A DNA stretch of 11,254 nucleotides from an uncultured Saprospiraceae bacterium. GTDB lineage: Bacteria; Bacteroidota; Bacteroidia; Chitinophagales; Saprospiraceae. The position numbers and the translations under genes were made by a program. Shown piece after piece: positions 1 to 7,800 of the stretch; positions within the stretch are counted from its first letter, which is position 1, and every line of letters begins with the position of its first letter. The stretch lies in contig CAKZUM010000557.1 of assembly GCA_937921525.1 (NCBI GenBank), forward strand, positions 1-11,254, in the 5' to 3' direction. The notes beneath the pieces were generated by a model, which did no database searches, was not told where the DNA came from, and was given only the letters and a program-made list of their open reading frames with translations.

Positions 1-101
1 TAAGTAGAACGCTTAAAATCCGTGAATCCGTGGTAAAAAAGTGTCAACTACTTTTTGGCTTCAGATAAACTTGTCGACAATAGTCTATTTTAAATAAACA
101 A

Positions 102-563
102 ATGAAGTATTTATTTTCTCTATTTTTTGTAGGATTATTAATTATGGGTTGCGGAAAAGAAGAGTCCTTAACCCTAGAAGAACAGTTGACTTTAGATAAA
201 GCAGCTATTGAAAAATACCTCACGGATAACAATTTAACGGCAGAAGTTACCCCTGAAAGTATTTACTATATTATCGAAGAACCTGGTACAGGAGGTAATC
301 CAGACGCATTTTCTACCGTAATTGTTAATTATAAAGGGTACTATTTAAACGGGGAAGTTTTCGATGAAACGCCCGGCGCACCCATTACCTTTCAGTTAAG
401 AAGTGTAATTGCTGGATGGACGCTAGGTATTCCTTTGTTTCAAAAAGGAGGAAAAGGAACTTTGTTGATTCCTTCTTATTTAGCATATGGGACACGAGGT
501 CAAGGTCCAATAGGTCCGAACACGCCTTTAATTTTTGATGTGGAGTTAATTAATTTTAATTGA
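102..563 (+). CDS. FKBP-type peptidyl-prolyl cis-trans isomerase, lipoprotein
   Basis: A 153-residue lipoprotein predicted to catalyse cis-trans isomerisation of X-Pro bonds in proteins outside the inner membrane. Residues 1-17 form a lipoprotein signal with lipobox L-I-M-G-C and lipidated Cys17. A charged linker (18-55) precedes one FKBP domain (about 56-153). The FKBP12 active-site residues can be matched one by one: Tyr77, Phe87, Asp88, Val102-Ile103, Trp106, Tyr129 and Phe145, with the usual GGKG, IPSYLAYG and PNTPLIFDVELI segments, so it should be active. Length is normal for the short Bacteroidota FKBP lipoproteins. The ATG at 102 is chosen because it places the signal peptide exactly at the N-terminus. 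No Shine-Dalgarno is visible. It stands alone; the next gene begins 227 bases later. The client proteins are unknown. Family assignment is firm; catalytic activity is inferred from residue conservation. Confidence 0.95.
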   Translation: MKYLFSLFFVGLLIMGCGKEESLTLEEQLTLDKAAIEKYLTDNNLTAEVTPESIYYIIEEPGTGGNPDAFSTVIVNYKGYYLNGEVFDETPGAPITFQLRSVIAGWTLGIPLFQKGGKGTLLIPSYLAYGTRGQGPIGPNTPLIFDVELINFN

Positions 564-628
564 GTGTAGCACAAAGCTGGGGCGGTAAATTGTCTAAGTT
601 ATTTAAACAATTCTTCTTATTTATTTGG

Positions 629-650
629 AAAACCCAGTAAATTAGGTTTT
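629..650 (+). terminator. weak hairpin, possible terminator of the FKBP gene
   Basis: AAAACC (629-634) pairs with GGTTTT (645-650) around a 10-base loop, and the right arm itself ends in four T. The stem is short and A/T-heavy, about 65 bases after the FKBP stop codon. It is the only terminator-like structure I found in that gap, and it is weak. Confidence 0.25.
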
Positions 651-698
651 ATTGCGCCTATTGTCGTAATACGTAGGTACTTCCTGTTTGTTATTACA

Positions 699-706
699 TA
701 AATTTG
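699..706 (+). promoter_or_regulatory. candidate Bacteroidota -7 box for the START-like gene
   Basis: TAAATTTG is an exact match to the Bacteroidota primary-sigma -7 consensus TAnnTTTG and lies 85 bases before the ATG at 791. I see no TTG-type -33 element at the expected 19-21 base spacing, which lowers confidence. The implied leader, starting near 713, would contain a short G/C hairpin (GGGGAG 749-754 with CTTCCC 759-764, loop TTTT, one G-U pair) and no open reading frame of note. Confidence 0.25.
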
Positions 707-790
707 TTACTCAACGGGTAATAAATCCACTATTAATCAATGTTTTAAGGGGAGTTTTCTTCCCATTACCGTCCTATAAAACCTTTTCCA

Positions 791-1171
791 ATGGAAAGAG
801 TTAAAGTTGAAATGGAATTTATATTCCGTGCTTCTCCAGCTATCATTTACAAATTTCTTACCTCTCCCGATTGTTTGATCAGATGGTTCTGTGATGAGGC
901 AGATATAACAGGAGATAAATTTACTTATACTTGGAGTGGAGCTGATGAAATTGCAACCCTTGTAGATGACATAGAAGAAGAACGCTTAAAATTCAAGTGG
1001 GAAGATGCTGACGATGCGGAGGAATATTTAGAATTTAGAATGTCAAAATCTCCAGTTACAAATACCTCTATCTTGGAAATAACAGATTTCTGTGATGACG
1101 ATGAGGTAGAAGATACTAAAGCTTTATGGGAAAGTCAGATGAAGGTGTTGCAAGGCGTCACAGGCGGTTAA
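791..1171 (+). CDS. START-like domain protein (AHSA1/SRPBCC fold), function unknown
   Basis: A 126-residue acidic, soluble, presumably cytoplasmic protein made of one START-like (Bet v1/AHSA1-type) domain. The landmarks of the Bacteroidota-specific START-like family are all recognisable: the N-terminal strand leading into ASPAIIYKFLTSP (about 15-27), the RWFCDEADI strand (31-39), the F-T-Y-T-W turn, the LKFKWED segment, the ITDFCDDDE motif (about 96-104) and the closing helix with LWESQMKVLQ. The fold usually encloses a hydrophobic cavity that could bind a lipid or act as a chaperone-like module, but no ligand or partner is established for this subfamily. The length is that of the family and no domain is missing. 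ATG at 791 is the only start that retains the first beta strand. It is transcribed alone and converges on a leftward gene. The family call is confident; a function cannot be given. Confidence 0.9.
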   Translation: MERVKVEMEFIFRASPAIIYKFLTSPDCLIRWFCDEADITGDKFTYTWSGADEIATLVDDIEEERLKFKWEDADDAEEYLEFRMSKSPVTNTSILEITDFCDDDEVEDTKALWESQMKVLQGVTGG

Positions 1172-1191
1172 ATAGATGAATAGGAACGTGG

Positions 1192-1260
1192 AAGTTTTAA
1201 GAGCTATGAGTTGAAGCGGTGTGTACGCACAGCTATAGTCCACAGCTCTTAAAACTTTTA
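1192..1260 (+). terminator. 14-bp inverted repeat with 38-base loop, convergent terminator
   Basis: AAGTTTTAAGAGCT (1192-1205) is perfectly complementary to AGCTCTTAAAACTT (1244-1257), which runs into further T residues (to 1259). The structure starts 20 bases after the START-like stop and ends 5 bases before the stop of the leftward gene, so it sits where a bidirectional terminator would. The T-tract favours the plus strand. The loop is unusually long and contains its own near-palindrome (GTGTGTACGCAC, 1219-1230, one G-U pair). Confidence 0.6.
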
Positions 1261-1262
1261 AT

Positions 1263-1658
1263 TTAATCAACAAGGACCCAAATCATGATTCCTAATCCTA
1301 CTAAGAAAATCAAAGTTCCTATTAAACTAATGATTCCACCTAATAAAGGTATAAACGAAAGCACCCTTAATAAAAGACCTCCAATCGCTATATAAGCACC
1401 AAGCCTAAAATTTTCATTATCCCACAGACCTTTACCACCTTTTGCCTTCCCTTTTTTAGCTAACCGTTTTTCTATTTTTTGGATACGCTTCTCTAATTTC
1501 TTTTGTTTTTTCTCCTGTTTTAATACTTTTCTGGTCTCCTTTTTAGATGCTTCTTCCTCTACTTTTACTTCTAAAGGGGTACTATTTGGCTTTACAGCAT
1601 AGTTCGGAATACTATATAAAAAGCCAATCATTAGGAATAAAGTGATCTTTAATTTCAT
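1263..1658 (-). CDS. hypothetical exported protein: Lys-rich coiled coil plus two hydrophobic helices
   Basis: I do not recognise a family. The 131-residue product opens with a signal-peptide-like stretch (1-21, probable cleavage after N-Y-A). A strongly charged Lys/Glu segment (about 34-73) with heptad-like spacing, likely a coiled coil, follows, then a Gly/Lys hinge (70-78). Two closely spaced hydrophobic segments (about 87-105 and 108-130) are separated by a short turn around Pro104 and Gly107-108, which suggests a membrane hairpin. Secreted 'helix + charged linker + membrane hairpin' proteins of this size are common in Bacteroidota and are mostly uncharacterised. The ATG at 1658 is the start that provides the signal peptide. 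It lies 91 bases downstream of the oxidase gene on the same strand and could be cotranscribed, although a hairpin sits between them. A real gene is likely, since it has a coherent exported-protein architecture. The function is unknown. Confidence 0.75.
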   Translation of the reverse strand: MKLKITLFLMIGFLYSIPNYAVKPNSTPLEVKVEEEASKKETRKVLKQEKKQKKLEKRIQKIEKRLAKKGKAKGGKGLWDNENFRLGAYIAIGGLLLRVLSFIPLLGGIISLIGTLIFLVGLGIMIWVLVD

Positions 1659-1696
1659 AAATGCTAAATTTATTTTTGAGTGTTATTAAGAAAATA

Positions 1697-1715
1697 AGAG
1701 TAGTTATGATACTCT
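1697..1715 (-). terminator. small hairpin between oxidase and hypothetical gene
   Basis: AGAGTA (1697-1702) pairs with TACTCT (1710-1715) around a 7-base loop. Read on the minus strand, the stem is followed by TATTTTCTT. This could partly terminate transcription from the oxidase gene (stop at 1750) or form a leader hairpin of the hypothetical gene (start at 1658). The stem is only 6 bp, so confidence is low. Confidence 0.3.
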
Positions 1716-1749
1716 CTATTTTATAGTCAACACCTAAAAGTACAAATAT

Positions 1750-2877
1750 CTAATCAAAAAGATTTGCCCCCTCTTCACCGACTATTGTTCCGATAGCTAC
1801 GCCCATACCACCGAGCCTAACAGATAGTCCAATTCTATTACTTATTTTCTTTATAATAGGTGATTTTGTTGCGCCAACTCCCATTATCCCACTCCATGTA
1901 TGGTCGATTTCAATAGTTGATTTCGGTAAAATAGTGGACGCCATAAAATTCATCAATGTTTCTTGGATAATAGCTGTAGTTCCAAAAATATCTGTCGTTT
2001 CCTCCAAGGGGGATATATTTCTAGCACCTCCTAATAAAATTCGTTCCCCGACATTTCTAAAGTAGTAATAACCTTCATCAAAATGGAAACACCCTTTTAG
2101 ACGTAATCCAGGTATTGGTTTTGTAATGAGTACTTGATTTCTGGCTGGTTGTAAATCTAAATTTGGCATTAATCTATTCGTAAAACCATTGGTAGCAATT
2201 AGCAATTGTTGAGCAGAAAAATCAAACAATTCACTTTTTAAAAGTACACTGTTGCCCAAATCTTCTACTTGGTCTATTGTTACACCAGTAAATAACTGAA
2301 TCCCAGCAGCATTCACTTTCTCTAATAATGCCCTTATCATCTTCCCGGGATGTAATTGACCTTCTGCAATGTTTTTTATTAAGCGTATATTTTTATTAAA
2401 ACCGAATTGGGTGGCATCAGCCACTTCTGTAAACACTTTTTCTTCACCTATAATAGCTGCTAAACATTGATTAAAATATGGAATATAAGACTTGTATTTT
2501 TCATATTCTTCTGACTCCTCATAGTACAACTCATAGCCCCCATACTCTTGGTAGTCCATATTCTGATCTCCTACTTTCTCTCTTAACCGTTGTAAACCTT
2601 CCCAGCGTTTTTTAACAAGATCCAGCATTGCTTGTTCTCCATTTTGCTCCATATCACTAACCAACTCTGATATACTCCCAAAGCAGGCAAAACCAGCATT
2701 CTTCGTACTAGCACCCGAAGGTAAAGGTCCACGCTCAATAATCACTACCTTCTCATTCGGATATTGCTCCTTTCTTGTCAAAGCTGCATTTAATCCAACA
2801 ATACCGCTACCAATGACCGCAAAATCAATATTATCAATAAAAGCATTTTGTTCCCAATAGCTCACATTTTTATACAT
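1750..2877 (-). CDS. FAD-dependent oxidoreductase, DAO family (D-amino acid/glycine oxidase-like)
   Basis: A 375-residue flavoenzyme of the DAO superfamily, which oxidises amines or amino acids and passes electrons to O2 or another acceptor. The Rossmann nucleotide-binding motif GSGIVG is at 23-28, followed by the acidic end of the second strand (Glu48-Arg49, contact to FAD ribose). The DAO-type loop SGASTKNAGF (54-63) comes next. The middle substrate-binding region (about 90-320) is divergent. The C-terminal WSGIMG (328-333) and RLGGMGVAIG (354-363) close the FAD site. Length is normal and no key FAD residue is lost. There is no signal peptide, so it is cytosolic. The exact substrate cannot be read from the sequence; sarcosine/glycine, D-amino acids and other secondary amines are all possible. 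The ATG at 2877 begins the gene just left of a divergent intergenic region shared with the DUF4293 gene. Confidence 0.88.
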   Translation of the reverse strand: MYKNVSYWEQNAFIDNIDFAVIGSGIVGLNAALTRKEQYPNEKVVIIERGPLPSGASTKNAGFACFGSISELVSDMEQNGEQAMLDLVKKRWEGLQRLREKVGDQNMDYQEYGGYELYYEESEEYEKYKSYIPYFNQCLAAIIGEEKVFTEVADATQFGFNKNIRLIKNIAEGQLHPGKMIRALLEKVNAAGIQLFTGVTIDQVEDLGNSVLLKSELFDFSAQQLLIATNGFTNRLMPNLDLQPARNQVLITKPIPGLRLKGCFHFDEGYYYFRNVGERILLGGARNISPLEETTDIFGTTAIIQETLMNFMASTILPKSTIEIDHTWSGIMGVGATKSPIIKKISNRIGLSVRLGGMGVAIGTIVGEEGANLFD

Positions 2878-2885
2878 ATTCCTAT

Positions 2886-2893
2886 TATTTTTG
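2886..2893 (+). promoter_or_regulatory. candidate -7 box toward the DUF4293 gene
   Basis: TATTTTTG matches TAnnTTTG and lies 92 bases before the ATG at 2985. No clear -33 TTG is present at the expected distance. The sequence is A/T-rich, so a chance match is possible. Confidence 0.2.
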
Positions 2894-2968
2894 TCTCATT
2901 TCTTAAAATTAGAAAAACACATTATCAGTTTGATTAATTTATACGCTCTGTTGTAATATTAGAGCTTT

Positions 2969-2976
2969 CAAAAATA
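2969..2976 (-). promoter_or_regulatory. candidate -7 box toward the FAD oxidoreductase gene
   Basis: On the minus strand this reads TATTTTTG, again a TAnnTTTG match, 92 bases before the start at 2877. It is the mirror image of the plus-strand box at 2886-2893. A CAA triplet at 3000-3002 (TTG on the minus strand) is 23 bases further upstream, slightly too far for a standard -33 element. Confidence 0.22.
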
Positions 2977-2984
2977 ACAAATAA

Positions 2985-3425
2985 ATGATTCAACGTATTC
3001 AATCGCTTTTATTACTTCTAGGTGCAGCTGCCGTTTTTGGCTTATTCAAATTACCATTCGGATCTGTTACCCCTGCTATAAAGGCATCTCCAATCTTTTC
3101 AGATGGTATTTTTAATATTCAAGACCATCCCGGCTTGCTAGGGTTATTTTCCATTGCAGGCCTACTAGCGTTTGTAGCTATTTTCTTATTTAATAATAGA
3201 CATTTGCAAAAAGTACTCAGTAGAATTTCAATAGTCGCCAGTATCATAGGAATGGTGTTTGCCGTAGTTTTATTCATGCAAGATGCCACAAATATGGGCA
3301 ATCAAACGCCAAGAGAGGGTTTTGGATTGGGATTACCCATTTTATCTATTATATTTATACTTTTTGCGATTAGGTTTATCAATAAAGATGATAATCTTGT
3401 GAAGTCTATGGATCGTCTTCGTTAA
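2985..3425 (+). CDS. DUF4293 family four-helix membrane protein
   Basis: A 146-residue integral membrane protein of the DUF4293 family, which is found in Bacteroidota and has no known function. The family's signature N-terminus MIQRIQ followed by a Leu-rich helix is present. Four hydrophobic helices are visible at about 5-23, 49-70, 79-99 and 112-132, with a loop of about 25 residues between helices 1 and 2 and a charged cytoplasmic tail (DDNLVKSMDRLR). Length is normal for the family. The ATG at 2985 is the start that gives the conserved MIQRIQ. The gene is divergent from the FAD oxidoreductase (107 bases between starts) and is followed by a 14-bp perfect hairpin, so it is probably monocistronic. 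The family call rests on the N-terminal motif and the helix pattern. Confidence 0.88.
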   Translation: MIQRIQSLLLLLGAAAVFGLFKLPFGSVTPAIKASPIFSDGIFNIQDHPGLLGLFSIAGLLAFVAIFLFNNRHLQKVLSRISIVASIIGMVFAVVLFMQDATNMGNQTPREGFGLGLPILSIIFILFAIRFINKDDNLVKSMDRLR

Positions 3426-3438
3426 GTACTACCAGTAC

Positions 3439-3471
3439 ACGTTTACTAAACCTATAAGGTTTAGTAAACGT
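3439..3471 (+). terminator. perfect 14-bp hairpin after the DUF4293 gene
   Basis: ACGTTTACTAAACC (3439-3452) is fully complementary to GGTTTAGTAAACGT (3458-3471). A further T-A pair (3453/3457) leaves only a 3-base loop. It begins 14 bases after the stop codon and ends 77 bases before the amidase start. No T-tract follows (TAACTTC), so it is not a textbook intrinsic terminator. It could instead stabilise the 3' end of the transcript or be bound by a protein. Confidence 0.5.
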
Positions 3472-3525
3472 AACTTCAATCCTTGATTCACATAAATTGA
3501 ATATTCCTACCCCGCCTTTATTTCT

Positions 3526-3530
3526 AGGAG
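3526..3530 (+). promoter_or_regulatory. AGGAG, possible but distant ribosome binding site
   Basis: AGGAG lies 18 bases before the amidase ATG at 3549, further than a usual Shine-Dalgarno. No closer start codon follows it in frame, so its use is uncertain. The A/T-rich stretch next to the ATG may matter more, as is usual in this phylum. Confidence 0.25.
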
Positions 3531-3548
3531 AAAACTATACTGAAATAT

Positions 3549-4649
3549 ATGCTTCCAATAACCAGAAAGTACCTTACGAACCACAACCGACCTGCCTTAA
3601 AAAATAGAAATTTCTATTCGCTCAGGAGCTTAAAAGGAATTATTGCTCATTGGACTGCTAACCCGGGATGGGGGGCAGATGCGATGGCTAATAGAAATTA
3701 TTTCAATACGGCTACGAGATATGCGTCAGCCCATTACATAGTTGATGACCATTCTATTATTCAGTGTATTCCAGACCATGAAGTCGCTTTCCATGTTGGT
3801 GCAAAACATTACAAGCCTATAGGGGAGGGGATGCGAGAAAATAATTTGACACCAAATTATTTTACCATCGGCTTTGAAATGTGCGTGAATGCGGATGGCA
3901 ATTGGGAGCAAACCTATCTGAATTCTGTAGACTTAGCACGGTATTTATTGAATAAATACAATTTCACGATCCAAGACTTATATCGCCATTATGATATTAC
4001 AGGCAAGCAATGTCCAAGGATGATGATAGAAGAAAAGGTATGGCAAAAATTTAAACAAGACGTCAATGCAGGCCTTTCCTTTCAGATCAAACATCCCATT
4101 AAGCAAGGTACTATTAATACTGCGGAATTAAATGTTAGAAATGGTCCGGGGGTTCAGTATTTAGTGGTAGCAGAATTGCACCAAGATGATCCGATTGAAA
4201 TTTTTGAGCAAATAGGAAACTGGTATAGAATCGGTCCAGATAATTGGGTACACAAGCATTATGTCTTAATCACCTTTACACAAAAGGAAGGTATTATTGA
4301 AGATATAACAGGACTAAATGTTCGTTCTGGGCCAGGTATGCAGTATGATATTGTAGAGGTATTGCCTGATGGTACGCCTGTCGTTATCGAAGATAAAAAA
4401 GGAAATTGGTATAAGATCGGAGATAAGAAATGGGCCTACTATAAGTTAGTAAAGATAATGGAGTTAGAAACGGGTAGAGTCAAGTTAGTAGATTTTCTTA
4501 ATGTGCGGAGTGGCCCCGGAACTAATAATAAAATTGTTCGTCGCTTAATGTCAAATACTTTGGTAAAGATAATTGAAAAAGAAGGTCGATGGTATCGTAT
4601 TGGTGCCAAAGAATGGGTACATAAAGGGTATATTGAAATTATAGAATAG
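3549..4649 (+). CDS. N-acetylmuramoyl-L-alanine amidase (Amidase_2) with three SH3b repeats
   Basis: A 366-residue zinc amidase predicted to cut the bond between MurNAc and the L-Ala of the peptide stem. The Amidase_2/PGRP-type catalytic domain spans about 28-172. The residues of T7 lysozyme can be placed with identical spacing: His34 (Zn), Tyr63, His147 (Zn), Lys153 and Cys155 (Zn), in the contexts GIIAHWTAN, SAHYIVDD and RHYDITGKQCP. The IGFEMCVNADGNW segment resembles the Bacillus prophage XlyA/CwlA-type enzymes. Three SH3b wall-binding repeats follow (about 187-241, 248-303 and 309-366), each with LNVR-x-GPG and NWY/RWY-(R/K)-IG; the LNVR motifs are 62 and 61 residues apart. No signal peptide is visible at the chosen ATG, and no upstream in-frame extension supplies one. 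It may be an autolysin, a prophage-derived endolysin or a secreted antibacterial enzyme; the neighbours do not decide. The catalytic call is firm. Confidence 0.93.
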   Translation: MLPITRKYLTNHNRPALKNRNFYSLRSLKGIIAHWTANPGWGADAMANRNYFNTATRYASAHYIVDDHSIIQCIPDHEVAFHVGAKHYKPIGEGMRENNLTPNYFTIGFEMCVNADGNWEQTYLNSVDLARYLLNKYNFTIQDLYRHYDITGKQCPRMMIEEKVWQKFKQDVNAGLSFQIKHPIKQGTINTAELNVRNGPGVQYLVVAELHQDDPIEIFEQIGNWYRIGPDNWVHKHYVLITFTQKEGIIEDITGLNVRSGPGMQYDIVEVLPDGTPVVIEDKKGNWYKIGDKKWAYYKLVKIMELETGRVKLVDFLNVRSGPGTNNKIVRRLMSNTLVKIIEKEGRWYRIGAKEWVHKGYIEIIE

Positions 4650-4673
4650 GCACTTGATAACCAAGTCATTTAC

Positions 4674-4772
4674 GACGAATTCTTGGTGGCAGACATTTTA
4701 AAAATGGCTGACACCTTTTCGTAGCCCCCAAGTATCAGCCACTTTCTAAGTGTCTGCTACTAAGAGTCCGTC
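4674..4772. repeat. 99-base imperfect palindrome between convergent genes
   Basis: The two halves pair in one continuous register (sum of paired positions 9446). Positions 4674-4677 pair with 4769-4772, and 4679-4698 with 4748-4767 (20 uninterrupted pairs, four of them G-U). Then 4701-4703 pair with 4743-4745, 4705-4711 with 4735-4741, and 4713-4714 with 4732-4733, leaving about 17 bases in the loop. The element begins 25 bases after the amidase stop and ends 126 bases before the end of the kinase gene. It could serve as a transcription barrier between the converging genes, but no T-tract is present. The size and symmetry also fit a small palindromic repeat element or a decayed MITE. Target-site duplications are not evident. 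Confidence 0.6.
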
Positions 4773-4898
4773 TCTTAAACTGGCTGGTATGGTTACAAAC
4801 TTAAACCATCGACTCTATAAGGATTTTGAGTTATGGAAATACCGTAGTTTATATTTTTGTCGAATAAAACACGTAAAACAATATCACAATTTATTTTA

Positions 4899-7800
4899 TC
4901 AAACAGCTTCCAATTCCGCAACACTTTCTATAGGTAATTCCACAAAGAAATCGGTCCCTTTATTAGGCTCCGTTTCATAATAGATTTTTCCATTCACAGA
5001 CTCTATAATATTCTTTGAAATCGCTAAACCCAATCCAGTTCCAGAATTTTTGGTTGTAAAATTTGGAACAAACACTTTCTTTTTCATTTCCTCAGGGATG
5101 CCTACCCCGTTGTCACTTACTTTTATCACAGCCATAGCTTCCTGCTCATATAATGACACTTTTATTAGCCCATCTTTTTCTTCTGGAATTGCTTCAACTG
5201 CATTTTTAATTAAGTTATTCAGCACTCGCATTAATTGTTTTCGATCAGCGAATACCGTATAATCTTTTGATGGGAGTGTCAAAGATACATCTGCATCTTT
5301 TACTTCTTTAAATAAATCATGTACAGATTCCACTAAATCATTGACAACAAATTCTTCATTATTTGCTCTTGGCATTTTTGCAAAATTAGAAAATTCATTG
5401 GCGATGTGTGCTAGATTATCTATCTGTTCGATTAAGGTATTGGACACCCGCTGCATCAATGGCTCTATATTATCTGGATTAGATTGGAAAGCATGTTTTA
5501 GGTATTGAATACTTAGCTTCATAGGAGTCAATGGATTTTTAATCTCATGTGCGACTTGCTTGGCCATTTCTCTCCATGCACCTTCTCGTTCTGACTTCGC
5601 TAATAAATTAGCACTATCATCCAGTTTTTTAATCATTTTATTATACTCCGAAATAAGCGTTCCAACCTCATCTTTAGTCTCCCATTCCAAGGGCGTGTTG
5701 GGCTTACCCAGTTTTACTTCTTGTAATTTTTCTCCAATAGCAGTCAAGGGTTTAGTGATCGAGTTGGCCATACTAACAGAAATAATACCCGCTAGTAACA
5801 TGAGGAAAACATAAACATTCAGAAGATTTCCCATGAAGTCTGATATTTCATCTTCTATATTGCCTTGCTTAGAATAATAGGGAACACTGATATATGCTAG
5901 TCTTTCTCCATTTTGATCTTTGAGTGGGACGAAAGCCGTAGTATAAACTTCACCGCTAATTTTTTCATCTATCTGATAAAAGTCTTTATAGGGTGAATTT
6001 TTAAATTCAAAAAAGGCATTGGCGTTCATTCTCGGCGGAAGAATACCTCGACTATATATATCCTCTTGAGAAGCATTAATTAATTCTCCTCTCAGGTTAA
6101 ATAAATTGACATCAATGCTATGGGTAACGGCCAGTCTTGGAACTCTCGTTTTAATGGAGTCTATAGAATTATTCATATATCTCAGCCATTCTTCCGAGTC
6201 CCGTTGTACAGAACGAACCTTTCTTTTTAAGCGATTATCATGATAATCTACCCAGTTATTCCGCAAGAATAGAACAGAAATAGAAGCAATGATTACAAAA
6301 GACATCAAGGTTAACATGATGGTAGAAAATTGAATTTTATTTTTTAAAGAAGTTGTTTCTCCTAAATTAAAATTCAAATTATTAGGTAAGATCTTCAACT
6401 TTACATTAATGACAGCGAATACCAATACCGTTAATATTAACAAACCAAAGATGTAAGAAAAAAGAGAAACGGGATGTAAATATCCATTTTTCTTTTTGCT
6501 TAAATAGACGAATGTATTATCATCATGATTATAAAAAAAGTCATAGGAACTTTTATCATACTTTCTTACATGCGTTCCGGGTGGGGGCGGGTTTTTAAGG
6601 GCACTAAGTAATTTATTAAGAGAGACCCCATTTCGCTCTGCTGTATTCCCTCCTTTTTGAATTGCATAATCATATTTTGAAATCCCATTAATGCCTTTGA
6701 AATTTTGAGCAGAAAGTAGTTCCGAATATACGGTAGGAATACGTTGTCCAGCTTTTTTAAACTCAAGAACAATTGGTGTAGTTTTATTCTTTGAATAGTT
6801 TAAAATATAAGAAAAATATCCTTTGCTATCAGAGTAGAAATATAAATTATCTGAATCTCCTATAGGATTAGCAATAGCTAACCTTTCTGCTAAATTAAGG
6901 GTAAAATATGCTAGTGTGGTAGAATCATATTCTAATGGATTATAAATAGTGTGATTATAATTTTTATAAATATAGTTGTCCTTTAAAATTTCCTGTTCTA
7001 TTACTGCTTTTATCGGTAACTGATTGTCTTTTAACTCATTTTGAAAAGTAGTTGCCAAATTGTTATTTAAATTTATTAACGCTTTTTCAAAATAAGGATC
7101 GTTCTCCTCTGCAAGACTTTTTGCAATTCTCACTTCCTCCAACTCTGCTTTATCATAATTATATTTATTTAATAAGCCTGATGAAAAAACAGCAAAAAAG
7201 ATAACCCAAACCACCATCCATACCAATCCAGGATGTGTATAGTCTGCAAAAATATCATAGGTTAAAATGAAGATAAAAGCGATTAGTATACTAATAACTA
7301 AATCCAATTTTAAATCTATACAATAGATAATGGGTAATGCAATGAGTGTAGCCAACAATAAGGAAATAACCCTTCTAGAGAATGGTAATTTAAACTCCCT
7401 AACAGAAAGCATCATTCGATGGCTAAAAATAAATTGGGAGAATAGTAATAAAATAATAGATGAAACGGCAACTAAACTATAGGGTTCTAGATTAAAAACA
7501 TTTTTGAAATCGAATGGTACATTAGAATTTAGTACCAAACTTTTCAGCATACTTATTAATAATAAAAGTGCTAAAATTACTGCCAAATAATTTAGTGTGG
7601 ATAATAGAAATCTAATATTAGTGGGCAATTCTCCAGAATTAGCTTTTGCTTTGGAGTGTCTATGTATAAAAATGATGATCCACAACAACAAGATAATATT
7701 AATTAATACATCTCCAATGGACATACTAGTCGTCTCAAAAGAATTTTGAAAGACCTCGAATTGATTAAGTGCACCAGTCCAATTATCAAGAAGGCTCCAA

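Noticed and set aside
7..19. 13-base exact match GAACGCTTAAAAT to 980-992 inside the START-like gene
   Set aside because: One match of this length is about what chance gives in 11 kb of A/T-rich sequence, and the flanks do not extend it.
4750..4980. Plus-strand open frame of 76 codons downstream of the amidase
   Set aside because: It starts inside the right arm of the long palindrome and runs antisense into the kinase C-terminus. It has no domain, signal or start-site support.
5050..5814. Two plus-strand open frames (5050-5262 and 5560-5814)
   Set aside because: Both are antisense shadows of the kinase ATPase and HisKA/HAMP regions, whose motifs on the minus strand are unmistakable.
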